A DNA stretch of 64,000 nt from Eriocheir sinensis (lineage: Eukaryota; Arthropoda; Malacostraca; Decapoda; Varunidae), in the NCBI RefSeq assembly GCF_024679095.1, contig NC_066552.1:14214423-14278422 (forward strand). Direction: 5' to 3'. Each line of letters begins with the position of its first letter. Position 1 is the first letter of the stretch. This document shows positions 1 through 10,913 of this stretch, one piece after another. Made by a program: the position numbers and the translations under genes. The notes under the pieces were generated by a model that ran no database searches, was not told where the DNA came from, and saw nothing but the letters and a program-made list of their open reading frames with translations.

Positions 1-2416
1 ATAAGCAATGTTTTAACAAGGGTAACTTTTGTTTTTTCAGGTAAGTTACTAAATCTTCTGAGTTTAGTTAAAACTGCGTTGCCTTTATTTTTAACGATGG
101 TGCAGTGACTTCTGATGCCGGTCGAGCTTATGTTTAATCCTAGGAACTTTCCCTTGCTGCAAGTTTCTATCTCTCTCCCGTTGACTGTAATTTTCTTTGT
201 CTTATACTGTGCAATAGGTATTATTTTAAACTTTTCTTCACTTGTCTGTATTTTCCATGCTCTTTCATATTTACTTATTCTTTCAATTCCCCTTTCCACT
301 TTCCTTTTCATCATTTCCTTGGACTTGCTGGGTGAAGTGATGACCTGTGTGATGTCGTCTGCAAATAGCATATCAAGGCATCCCGGTCCTGGTGATGGTA
401 GGTCATTTGTATATAGAGTATAGAGTGTGGGAGAGAGAACACTCCCCTGAGGTACTCCGCTCAGTAGGTTGATATCGTTGCCGTTATCTTTACCAATTTT
501 AACTTTTGCTTTTCTATTGTCCAAAAAATTGCAGAGGGTCTTTTCTAAGATGGTAGGTAATTTTAGGCGTAATAACTTATACTTTAAGCCATTATGCCAA
601 CTTTGTCAAATGCCTTGGCTACGTCTCTCAACACCACATACACCTGCTGTTTGTCTGCTAAGGCGTTGGCTATTGTTTCATAAGTGGTGGCGATGGCTGT
701 TGTTGTTCCTTTATACGCTCTAAATCCATGCTGTTTATCTTTTAAGATGTTATGTTCTGATATAAAAATATTTAGTCTTCTTAGAATTATTTTCTCATAG
801 AGCTTTCCTGGCACTTCCAGCAGTGAAATGGGTCGGTAATTTATTGGTTGAATGGGAGACTTGTTGTTCTTAGGTATAAATTTTATAATGGCTCTTTTAA
901 ATATCTGGGGAAAATAACCCGCAGAGTAACATGCGTTGTAGAGGTTTGTCAATTGCTCAAATGCTGAATCTGTACAGTTCTGTAGTATTATTTTACTAAT
1001 TCCTGAAGAACCCGGTGCTTTGTTTTTAAATTTCTGTACGTGGCTTTTAATTTCTTCTTTGATAATAACACTTGTCTGGGTGTTTTCATTACTTAATCTA
1101 CAGATGTTAGATGTAGGATATGGAGATACTCTAAGGTGGTTGATATTACTGTACGTGTCAATATGATCAGAGTGTTGTCTATCAAATTTAGCTTCTTCTT
1201 CGTCAGTTATTCTGAAAACATCTCTCCAAGCTCTCTCCATCAGAGTACACTTTTCTTTGTCTGTGTAATATTTGTTGCCATCCTTATCTTTCATATAGTT
1301 AGTATGTATTATATTTTTCCCCTTCAATACATTAACTTTATTCCAAAATTCCTTGCTGTTCTTGCTGTAGTTCACTAGTTCTCTAATTTTATCATCCCAG
1401 TTCTTATTATGGTTTTCTTTGCATCTTTCTCTTAGTTCTGCTCGTATTCTTATATATTCCCTGTAATTAGCGTTAGTCCATCCATTATGTTCTGCATGAT
1501 GTTGTAGTAGGTTGAATTGGTTTTCTAGATTTCTGATTTCTGGTGTTGTTTTTAGTTGGTATACATATTTATGGCTTGTTTTTGGTATTGCTTTATCTAT
1601 TGCCTTTTTTATTGCTTCCATCCACTCATTAGTTGCGGTCTCTATTTGTTCTAGGTTACAGTTATTTAAGTTATTTAAATGTATCTTATTATCCAGAGTT
1701 TCTTTGAATAATTCCCAGTTTGCTTTGTTTGTTTTATATGTTGGTGGCGTTTCAACTATAAATGGTTGTGTTGAGAGTCTGAGGATCATAGGGAGGTGGT
1801 CAGAAGTTGTTATTTCCCCGGGTTCAGATAAGTAGTTCAAGTAATGATGTTTATTAGAGAAGATTTTATCCGGGCTTGTGGCAGAGATGACACTTATAAA
1901 AGTAGAGAAATGGGGGCCGAGGTGGAGCATTTTGCCTTGATTAATTAGGTTGACTAAACTTTTTCCAACTGTATTGCTGTCTCCGTTGCCAAAGTGTCTA
2001 TGTCTTCCGTTGAAGTCTCCTATTATATATGTTGGTATGTTGTTGTTGAGCAGTCTGTGTACATCAGTGAATGGCAGAAATGGTCTTCGTGGTGGCAAAT
2101 ACATAGTTGATATAATTATTGGACCTAAGTTTGTCTCTATTTCCACTGTTAGGACATCAAAGTCAAAATCATCATACAGTTTGTGTGGTATATTGTATTT
2201 TATTGCTATGGCTGATCCGTCTGCAATGCTTTCTGTGTAATTTACTTTATATACTTTGTAACCTGGTATTTTCAGTGATTCATTTGCTTTTTGCCCATGG
2301 CTATTTATTAGTATTATGTCTGGAGAAATTCTTAAATAATTTTCAATGAGGGAACGTTTATTTGTGTTCCAGTTCATTACATTATGTTGTATTATCACAA
2401 GGGTTTTACTTATCAT
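1..2416 (-). pseudogene. Jockey-like LINE ORF2 (endonuclease + reverse transcriptase), frameshifted, runs off the window start
   Basis: The reading frame from 2416 down to 584 has an EEP/APE-type endonuclease first (GDFNGRHRHFGN, SDHLPMIL) and then the reverse transcriptase N-terminal half (NYRPISLLEVPGK, QHGFRAYKGTT, DVAKAFDKV). It ends early at a one-base loss near 600: the related copy at about 5490 reads gtttggcat where this one reads gttggcat on the coding strand. Past the shift the RT continues to the window edge with SGVPQGSVLSPTLY and the catalytic box MLFADDITQV at about 361-380. The product would nick target DNA and copy the element RNA by target-primed reverse transcription. The 3' end lies outside the window. 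No RNase H is seen. Jockey-like is judged from motif style. Confidence 0.85.
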
Positions 2417-3839
2417 GTTGGTATTTCTTTATTCTTGGATCCCTTTGCTCAATAGGTGATCTTTCTTGCTGTATTCCCGCTCTTATTTTCCTGAATTGGT
2501 CATTCTCTATTGTGTTCCAGCAGTTTTTCAGTTTTAGATTTCCAGTCTGGATCATTTGCAGTATTTCTTCCTCGTTGTAGTTCTTGTTTTCATATGTATA
2601 CTTATAGGTGTTATTTCTTAGGCCTGTTATCAGACTCTCCACTGTGAATTCATTGGTTGGCCAACCTTTCTCTTGTGTTGTGTAGAGTTTGAGTCCAACA
2701 TCCCTTGCTGTCTTGATGTCAGTCTTCATGGCAATGTTTTCATGTTCAAGATCACTCGCCTCGCTTTCAGTCGCCTGCGTGTTTGTTGAGTCTTTTCTTG
2801 GTTTCCTTCTTCTGGTTATTGTCTTTTGTATTTTTGCTTGGTTCTCTGAAGTTTCTTGTGTTTCTGATGTAAGTATTTTATCAGATTTTGGGCAATCAGG
2901 GACTACTATATTTGGGAGGCCATTTGCTGTTAGTATTTTATTTAATTTTTCCCCGTATGAACCAGGCTTTTCTAGATTTTTATAATGATCATGTGCCACA
3001 CAAATGTGTATCTTTAGGGTTTCTTCTTTAGTGATGTCAGGATAAATGTAGCGTGGTACCGATGTTTGTGCAGACACGTTTCCCTGACCTCTTACTATTT
3101 CAGCATAATTCATGTTCTGTCTCTCTGCTTCCTCTCTTCTTTTTTCCTTCAGTATCATTTTCCTTTTGGGGCACCTCATTGCCAATGTGCTGTGTTCCTC
3201 CCTACAATTGACACATTTCTTTGTCTTTTCTCGGCACTCATACCAGAGATGTCCCTCAGTACTGCATTCTGAGCACAGCTTATAATTTGAATCCTTAGGG
3301 CAATCTCTAGTGGCATGTTCTTCTAATATATAGCACCTCATGCAGCAGTTGACTGGGATAAATGTTTCTTGTTTTATTTCATGGGGCGGAATGCTGATAT
3401 TGAATGCCCGCAATCCTTTCTCTGTACACTTTTTTGCAAGTGATGTCTGCGAGAAAGTTATTTTTATTGTTGATGAGTTTGGGAACTTGAATATAGAGTC
3501 CAGGTCATCCTGTATCCAGTTGTTTTTTAGGATAATCTCATCTTTTATTTCTTCTTCTCCATGATCATATATTACGTTATCTACCTTGGTGATAACACTT
3601 TTTTTGACCCTGAGGTCTGCAGGCATAAGAGGGTTGAAGCCCTTTCCCTCTAGCTCTGTTTTGATCTCTCCCAAGAAGATTTTATCTCCATCCGCCTCTG
3701 AGTTTGGAAGTACTGCGTACCCATCGCTTACAATGAAGCATCTTGAGACTTGTATCTCATGGGAGAAAAGTATCTCTAGCAGTTTTAACTTCTTATCCCT
3801 GTCAGGGGTTCCCCTACATTTTATTTTGACTCGGGTCAT
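2406..3839 (-). CDS. Jockey-like LINE ORF1, zinc-knuckle Gag-like protein
   Basis: Intact 477-codon frame that overlaps the start of ORF2 by 11 bases, the usual compact ORF1/ORF2 layout of these LINEs. Three cysteine-rich knuckles follow one another at about residues 166-180 (CCMRCYILEEHATRDC), 189-202 (CSECSTEGHLWYEC) and 209-223 (CVNCREEHSTLAMRC). The C-terminal half is lysine/glutamate-rich and not recognised. By analogy with other LINE ORF1 proteins it should bind element RNA and form particles. A second partial copy of the same ORF lies at 4586-5406 on the other strand and differs at only a few residues, so the family was active fairly recently. Confidence 0.85.
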   Translation of the reverse strand: MTRVKIKCRGTPDRDKKLKLLEILFSHEIQVSRCFIVSDGYAVLPNSEADGDKIFLGEIKTELEGKGFNPLMPADLRVKKSVITKVDNVIYDHGEEEIKDEIILKNNWIQDDLDSIFKFPNSSTIKITFSQTSLAKKCTEKGLRAFNISIPPHEIKQETFIPVNCCMRCYILEEHATRDCPKDSNYKLCSECSTEGHLWYECREKTKKCVNCREEHSTLAMRCPKRKMILKEKRREEAERQNMNYAEIVRGQGNVSAQTSVPRYIYPDITKEETLKIHICVAHDHYKNLEKPGSYGEKLNKILTANGLPNIVVPDCPKSDKILTSETQETSENQAKIQKTITRRRKPRKDSTNTQATESEASDLEHENIAMKTDIKTARDVGLKLYTTQEKGWPTNEFTVESLITGLRNNTYKYTYENKNYNEEEILQMIQTGNLKLKNCWNTIENDQFRKIRAGIQQERSPIEQRDPRIKKYQHDK

Positions 3840-4340
3840 CTTTGGTCATAGTACCAACAGCAGATTGACTAACCTATCATCAAACTGCTGCCCCGTGAAG
3901 GTCTTAAGTAAAAACCTTACTATCAGCGTCCCTAAGGCTCAGTGCAGGTCTTCCTTTAACCGTCCCGGCTACGGGACCCCCTCGTGGATAAGCCCTAAAC
4001 GGCTCACCTTCAGGGTTCGGCTTCGTACCAACTCAGCACTTTCTAAATGAGCATATAATCCAATCGGCAAGATTATCACAACGACAGAATGCCAGAAGAA
4101 CAAAGTCCACCGGCAGCAAAAAGCAGCTCCGAGCAATCAACGACCTCCAAAAACAGAGTCCACAGTCGAGAAGGTGCAACAGCCAAAAACAGAGTCCACA
4201 AAGTGAGGGAAAAGACGGTAAAATCGTGAAAATTCCTCCTCAGTAGTTGAGACTAAGTTCACAAGGCGAGTGAAAAACACGATAAAATCGTGGAAATTCT
4301 TCCTCAGCAACTGAGACAAAGTCCGTCTTCGCTGGGCGAG
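3840..4340 (-). other. Probable 5' untranslated region of the Jockey-like LINE
   Basis: Non-coding stretch upstream (minus strand) of the ORF1 start at 3839. It contains imperfect internal repeats around 4147-4330 (phrases such as aaaacagagtccaca and a gtaaaatcgtg/ataaaatcgtgg pair), as seen in LINE 5' regions. Its outer limit is not defined by the sequence; I placed it where the GC-rich promoter-like stretch begins to dominate. Confidence 0.4.
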
Positions 4341-4391
4341 CGGCAGAGTCCAGCGCAGAGAGCAAGTGGGGCTGAGGAGTAGACCGTTCAG

Positions 4392-5489
4392 TTGAGTCCA
4401 GTTCAACCAGTTGAGTTCAGTGTGGAGTCTGCACCCGGATTCCCCCTTTATGCCGGCGCCGCTTACTCGGGATCGCGGGGACGCGAGGCTGCACGCGCTC
4501 CCATTGGCAGGCTCGCCCGGCCGTCCCCGCCCTCCGATCCTGCGCTGCACTATATAGGGCGAAAAAGCGGCGAGCGGCGGGTCATCTGCAGTACTGAGGG
4601 ACATCTCTGGTATGAGTGCCGAGAAAAGACAAAGAAATGTGTCAATTGTAGGGAGGAACACAGCACATTGGCAATGAAGTGCCCCAAAAGGAAAATGATA
4701 CTGAAGGAAAAAAGAAGAGAGGAAGCAGAGAGACAGAACATGAATTATGCTGAAATAGTAAGAGGTCAGGGAAACGTGTCTGCACAAACATCGGTACCAC
4801 GCTACATTTATCCTGACATCACTAAAGAAGAAACCCTAAAGATACACATTTGTGTGGCACATGCTCATTATAAAAATCTAGGAAAGCCTGGTTCATACGG
4901 GGAAGAATTAAATAAAAAACTAACAGCAAATAACCTCCCAAATATAGTAGTCCCTGATTGCCCAAAATCTGATAAAATACTTACATCAGAAACACAAGAA
5001 ACTTCAGAGAACCAAGCAAAAATACAAAAGACAATAACCAGCAGAAGAAGGAAACCAAAAAAAGACTCAACAAACACGCAGACGACTGAAAGCGAGGCGA
5101 GTGATCTTGAACATGAAAACATTGCCATGAAGACTGACATCAAGACAGCAAGGGATGTTGGACTCAAACTCTACACAACACAAGAGAAAGGTTGGCCAAC
5201 CAATGAATTCACACTTGAGAGTCTGATAACAGGCCTAAGAAATAACACCTATAAGTACACATATGAAAACAAGAACTACAACGAGGAAGAAATACTGCAA
5301 ATGATCCAGACTGGAAATCTAAAACTGAAAAACTGTTGGAACACAATAGAAAATGACCAATTCAGGAAAATAAGAGCGGGAATACAGCAAGAAAGATCAC
5401 CTATTGAACAAATATTGAACAATAGACAACGCCTTAGCAGACAAACAGCAGGTGTATGTGGTGTTGAGAGACGTAGCCAAGGCATTTGA
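4392..5489 (+). CDS. Open frame fusing a GC-rich leader to a LINE ORF1 fragment and a scrap of RT
   Basis: A 365-codon frame without stops. Residues before the zinc knuckles come from the GC-rich sequence; from 4586 it is nearly identical to the C-terminal part of the ORF1 at 2406-3839, starting at the second knuckle (CSTEGHLWYEC, CVNCREEHSTLAMKC). At about 5406 it jumps to sequence matching the RT of the other copy (cagacaaacagcagg and the AKAFDKV region, read in another frame), so about 1.75 kb is deleted internally. Similarity stops at about 5506, where a CR1 tail begins. It could be a dead deletion derivative. An open frame under a promoter-like stretch also allows an expressed chimaera, but its real start is unknown because the ATG at 4392 lies upstream of the TATA box. 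Confidence 0.5.
   Translation: MSPVQPVEFSVESAPGFPLYAGAAYSGSRGREAARAPIGRLARPSPPSDPALHYIGRKSGERRVICSTEGHLWYECREKTKKCVNCREEHSTLAMKCPKRKMILKEKRREEAERQNMNYAEIVRGQGNVSAQTSVPRYIYPDITKEETLKIHICVAHAHYKNLGKPGSYGEELNKKLTANNLPNIVVPDCPKSDKILTSETQETSENQAKIQKTITSRRRKPKKDSTNTQTTESEASDLEHENIAMKTDIKTARDVGLKLYTTQEKGWPTNEFTLESLITGLRNNTYKYTYENKNYNEEEILQMIQTGNLKLKNCWNTIENDQFRKIRAGIQQERSPIEQILNNRQRLSRQTAGVCGVERRSQGI
4500..4585 (+). promoter_or_regulatory. TATA/CCAAT promoter-like GC-rich stretch
   Basis: An inverted CCAAT box (ATTGG at 4503-4507), GC-box-like sequence (ccccgccctcc) and a TATA box (TATATA at 4551-4556) occur in the order and spacing of an RNA polymerase II promoter reading to the right. The expected start, about 25-30 bases past the TATA, falls near 4580, just where similarity to the LINE ORF1 begins (4586). 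The TATA core ctatatag is palindromic, so leftward firing is also possible. Function is inferred only. Confidence 0.45.
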
Positions 5490-5506
5490 CAAAGTTTGGC
5501 ATAATA

Positions 5507-7416
5507 AGAACATAAGAACATAAGAACGCAGGAGTCTGCAAGAGGCCGGTAGGCCTGTACGAGGCAGCTCCTTTGACCCTAAGCTCCCGTGTATCTAACC
5601 CCACCTAATATCAATGTCCATGAATATATCTAGTCTATTTTTGAATGTGACAATTGTATTGGCACTCACCACATGACTGCTAAGCCTATTCCACTCATCC
5701 ACCACCCTGTTAGTAAACCAATTTTTGCCTATGTCCCTGTTGAATCTGAATTTATCCAGTTTAAACCCGTTACTTCGTGTCCTACCCTGTTCTCTTACCA
5801 ACAAAACCTTATGAATGTCTCCCTTATTAAAGCCCTTCATCCATTTATAAACCTCGATCATGTCTCCACGCACCCTTCGCCTTTCTAGAGAATGCAAGTT
5901 TAACTGTTTGAGTCTTTCCTCGTATGGCAAGTTTCTCAACCCCTGAATCATCTTAGTCATCCTCCTCTGCACCGATTCTAACATTTTGATATCCATTCTA
6001 TAGTAGGGTGACCAGAACTGAACCGCATAGTCAAGATGAGGTCTAAGTAATGCTAAATATAGTTTGAGGAAGACTTCGGGGCTTCTGTTGCTTACGCTCC
6101 TTGAAATAAATCCCAGTACCCTATTAGCTCGATTTCTAGCTTGAATGCATTGTGCCCTTGGACGGAGATCAGAGCTCACTAAGACCCCTAAATCCCTCTC
6201 GCACCCAGACCTACTTATGAGAGTGTCATTTAAGCAATAGTTATGTGAGGGGTTGTTCCTACCTACACTCAGAATACTGCACTTCCCTACATTGAACTCC
6301 ATCTGCCATTTATCCGCCCAGTCATATAATCTGTTGAGTTCACCTTGGAGAATACTAGCGTCCTGATCCGACTCAATTACTCTACCGATCTTGGTATCAT
6401 CTGCAAATTTACTAACATCACTACTAATTCCTGTGTCTAAGTCATTGATATAAATAATAAACAAAAGTGGACCTAATACCGAAGCTTGTGGGACCCCACT
6501 CGTAACACATCCCCAGTCAGATCTTTTACCATTGATTTGCACTCTTTGCTTCCTATTGCTAAGCCACGCCTTGACCCAGTTCAAAACTTTACCCTCTACT
6601 CCGTGAGCCTGTAATTTAAGCAACAGTCGTTGGTGAGGAACTTCGTCAAACGCTTTACTAAAATCAAGATAGATTTCATCATAATTTTCATATCTGTCAA
6701 CCGCCTCAAATACTTTATTGTAGAAGGACAAGAGATTGGTGAGGCATGACCTACCTTTTGTGAACCCATGCTGCGAGTCGTGAATTAAGCTATGTTTCTC
6801 TAAATGCTCCCGAATGCTCCTGGCTATTATGGACTCCAGCATCTTCCCTATAATCGATGTTAAGCTAATTGGGCGATAGTTTGAAGCAACTGACCTGTCC
6901 CTCTTTTTAAAAATCGGCGTCACATTAGCTACTTTCCATAGGCTCGGCACATAGCCAGTATTTACCGACATCTTAAAGATGTCGGTTAGTGGGTCACTGA
7001 TTATATCACCTAACTCCTTTAATACCCTCGGAAATATCCCGTCAGGACCTGGCGACTTGTTCTTCTTAAGCTTATCTATCTCATCCTAAACTACTTGCCT
7101 GGTAATGATTATATCCCTCAATTTATCGCCATCCCCGCCCTCGTACACCTGAACTCTTTCCGGTATAGTCGTTCGATCCTCCTGTGTGAATACTGAAAGG
7201 AAGTAGTCGTTCAACAATGTGCTCATATTTTCGTAATTTTCTACTAGCTCCCCTGTGTCTGTTTTCAGCGGTCCAATTTTCTCCCGTGTTTTTGTTCTAT
7301 ACATCTGAAAGAAGCCCTTAGGACTACTTTTCGCCTCATTTGCTACTTTGATCTCATACTTCTTTTTTGCTATCCTGGTGTTTTTCTTAACTAATCTATA
7401 AGTATAATAAGTATAA
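5507..7416 (-). mobile_element. CR1-type LINE, 5'-truncated, with (ATGTTCTT)n tail
   Basis: On the minus strand the element ends with repeats of ATGTTCTT (5507-5530 on the plus strand: aagaacataagaacataag). Short 8-bp tandem tails rather than poly(A) are the hallmark of CR1 elements. The coding part fills 5595-7416. The 5' end is lost at the (TA)n tract. The tail abuts the truncated Jockey-like copy exactly. Confidence 0.8.
5595..7416 (-). pseudogene. CR1 LINE ORF2, RT domain, one nonsense codon
   Basis: Reading leftwards the frame begins in the (TA)n tract, runs through the RT linker ([28 protein letters not shown]) to a stop at 7086-7088, then resumes in the same frame with KKNKSPGPDGI, NYRPISLTSIIGK, HGFTKGRSCL, DFSKAFDEVPH, SGVPQASVLGPLLF and the catalytic KFADDTKIG, ending at 5595. 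A single nonsense codon therefore separates two otherwise continuous pieces. The motif normally reading QGSVLGP is QASVLGP here. The endonuclease domain is missing. Dead as it stands. Confidence 0.85.
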
Positions 7417-8903
<1,487 letters not shown>

Positions 8904-9064
8904 ACACCAAGATATTCCCCCACGTGTAACTTTGTCCATTTTTGTAACCAGTGTAATTAATGTACTGTACATCGGGCAGGCTGCTAGTTTAGAGCCTGCT
9001 TTGATAACTGCTTATTTTTGTAATTTTTATATTTATTTTTTCTATGTCTTATGTAAAGGTTATC

Positions 9065-9070
9065 AATAAA
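9065..9070 (+). terminator. Polyadenylation signal of unit A
   Basis: AATAAA in the 3' UTR of unit A, about 18 bases before the end of the unit. It matches the signal at 10881-10886 in unit B in both sequence and setting. Confidence 0.7.
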
Positions 9071-9088
9071 CTATTAAAGCAAAGCAAA

Positions 9089-9099
9089 GGGTGGTGTCC
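9089..9099 (+). repeat. Junction repeat GGGTGGTGTCC (left copy)
   Basis: Eleven bases directly before the 5' end of unit B, repeated at 10903-10913 directly after its 3' end. There they run into RT coding sequence (GGVLSP). This is the expected appearance of a target-site duplication, the target being the QGGVLSP codons of an I-like RT. Confidence 0.7.
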
Positions 9100-9206
9100 A
9101 GTTCCGGCGCAGACAGCAGTGAGTGAAGACCCTCTCTCCTCACTGCTGCTCTCCCTGACTTGCCCCTGCAGACGGCCCGGTTGAGCTTTCAGCTCCCGCC
9201 TCTGCT

Positions 9207-10718
9207 ATGGCGGCAAGACGGAAGCGGCCCACGGAGTCTGCTCCTGACGACGGGGACGGATGGACCCGCGTGCAGAGCAAGCGGGCCCGAAGGAGGACGC
9301 TTCTCGAGGACGGCGGGGAGGACCGATCGAGCGGACCCCTGGTGTCTTCGGACTTCGGCACCCACTACCAGGCCATTCGGTGGATGGAGGACGAGCGGAA
9401 GCTGCGACTCCGGGTGACGGTCTCCCGCGCGGGGGACTTCCTCATCCGTGCGTGGGACTGGGACCACGCCACCACCCTGGACGAGATTGCTGCAGGACGG
9501 ACCCGCGGCATTACCCTGGAAAAGAAGGAGGCGGCGGTGAAGGGTGTCCTGCTTGGGTACCCTACCCACCTCCCACTGGACCCGGTGTTGGCGCACCCCT
9601 GCGTTGCAGCTGCAGTGAGGTGCCACTACAACGCCGGCCACGGACGACGCCTGCCCACCCGGAGCGTGCAGCTGACGCTGCGGGGACGTGTCCCCGCCTC
9701 GCTGGACCTCGGATGCTGGGGACGTTTCACCTGCCGCTGCTATGTGCCGGAGCCTGTGCGCTGTTACAAGTGCCAGGCCTTCGGCCACAGGCAGCGGCAG
9801 TGTACCAGGACGGAGGAGCTGTGCGGCGTGTGCAGCAGGGACCACGCTACGAGGGACTGCGTTCGCCGCCTTCGGGAAGGTGTGGCGCGCCCGGTAGCTG
9901 TGTGCCCCAACTGCAGTTCAGGTCACCATGCCTGGAACCGCAGGTGCCCCGCTCGGCTCTGCAGAATCCCGGGTGCCAAGCTGCGGAGGACGACGACCTC
10001 GGCGGACCCGGCAGCAGCGCGGCCAATGCAGCCGCCCACGGAGGAGAGGACGCCACCCCACGGAGAAAGACGAAAGAGGAGGCGCCGCAGACGGAGGAGG
10101 AGGACGGGACCCACGGAGCAGAGCGTCCCGACACCAAAGTCTCCCGCTAGGGAGATGGAGGTGGACCCACCACGGCTGACTAGGACGGAGACGGCAGCGG
10201 CGACAGCCGAGGTGACACCCCCAGTAGTGTCCCCGGAGGTACCCGCGCCGAAGAAAAAGAGGACCAGGGACCAGACATTCGAGACGGTGGACGCGCCGGC
10301 GACTGCAGTGGAGCCAGCACCCCGCGAGGCCCCCGGCAGCTGCCAGGCGACCCAGACCCCACGGACCTACACTTTCAGTGAGGGTGAGCTGGTGGATCTC
10401 CTGATCCGCTACGAGCACCTCACTGAACAAGAGGAGGAGGCCAGGTTCGAGAGGATCCCGCACGAGACAGCCCTCCCCTTAGTGAGGAGGACACTCCGTG
10501 ACGGGAAGCCGCTCCCAGCCTCCATCCGCACGGCCCGCCCACTGGGTAACCCCCCACGCCACTTCGATCATAAGCAGGAGGTTGAGTGGGCGACGTATGA
10601 GGAAGAAGACGTCTCGGAGGACGAGGTCGACGTCGGAGGCGTGGACGAAGACCTCTTCCTGAATGCAGACAGGGACCTCACCGACGAGGAGCTCGCAAGC
10701 TACTACGGTGACCTGTGA
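9207..10718 (+). CDS. Zinc-knuckle ORF1 protein (copy B), intact
   Basis: 503 codons from the ATG at 9207 (good context, ctctgctATGG) to the TGA ending at 10718. The N-terminus has GDGWTRVQSKRARRR, a basic patch shared in form with the ORF1 at 13.1 kb. Three CCHC-type knuckles lie at about residues 182-235 ([42 protein letters not shown]). A basic, low-complexity stretch follows, then an acidic C-terminus. Strong GC richness distinguishes it from the CR1 and first LINE genes here. LINE ORF1 proteins of the Jockey/I group have this architecture; expected role is RNA binding. No stop or shift is present, unlike nearly all other ORFs in the window. Confidence 0.85.
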   Translation: MAARRKRPTESAPDDGDGWTRVQSKRARRRTLLEDGGEDRSSGPLVSSDFGTHYQAIRWMEDERKLRLRVTVSRAGDFLIRAWDWDHATTLDEIAAGRTRGITLEKKEAAVKGVLLGYPTHLPLDPVLAHPCVAAAVRCHYNAGHGRRLPTRSVQLTLRGRVPASLDLGCWGRFTCRCYVPEPVRCYKCQAFGHRQRQCTRTEELCGVCSRDHATRDCVRRLREGVARPVAVCPNCSSGHHAWNRRCPARLCRIPGAKLRRTTTSADPAAARPMQPPTEERTPPHGERRKRRRRRRRRRTGPTEQSVPTPKSPAREMEVDPPRLTRTETAAATAEVTPPVVSPEVPAPKKKRTRDQTFETVDAPATAVEPAPREAPGSCQATQTPRTYTFSEGELVDLLIRYEHLTEQEEEARFERIPHETALPLVRRTLRDGKPLPASIRTARPLGNPPRHFDHKQEVEWATYEEEDVSEDEVDVGGVDEDLFLNADRDLTDEELASYYGDL

Positions 10719-10880
10719 ATAACATGACATTTTCCCATGTGTATTTTTGAACATTTGTATCCTGTGTAACCTATGTATTGTACATCGGGCAGGCTGCTTA
10801 TTTAGAGCCTGCTTTGATAACCGATTATTTTTGTAATTTTCATATTTATTTTTATTTTTGTGTCTTATGTAAAAGTTATC

Positions 10881-10886
10881 AATAAA
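10881..10886 (+). terminator. Polyadenylation signal of unit B
   Basis: AATAAA about 17 bases before the junction repeat that closes unit B; the matching signal in unit A is at 9065-9070. Confidence 0.7.
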
Positions 10887-10902
10887 CTATTAAAGCAAGC
10901 AA

Positions 10903-10913
10903 GGGTGGTGTCC
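10903..10913 (+). repeat. Junction repeat GGGTGGTGTCC (right copy)
   Basis: Second copy of the 11-base repeat flanking unit B. It continues without a break into the RT codons of the following I-like fragment (GGVLSPVLFNLL), which shows that the repeat belongs to the target and not to the inserted unit. Confidence 0.7.

Larger units (their letters stand above)
9100..10902 (+). mobile_element. ORF1-only non-LTR retroelement unit B, complete
   Basis: A 1.8-kb unit with a 5' UTR (9100-9206), one 503-codon ORF1, a roughly 180-base 3' UTR with AATAAA and an A-rich AAAGCAAGC tail, bounded on both sides by GGGTGGTGTCC. No endonuclease or RT is present. It resembles, in principle, the ORF1-only HAL1 derivatives of mammalian L1: a non-autonomous element encoding only its RNA-binding protein. 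An internal deletion of a full LINE is the alternative origin. Confidence 0.7.

Noticed and set aside
9189..10463. Long minus-strand frames opposite the zinc-knuckle ORF1s
   Set aside because: Shadows of GC-rich coding sequence; the knuckle motifs and AATAAA support the plus strand.
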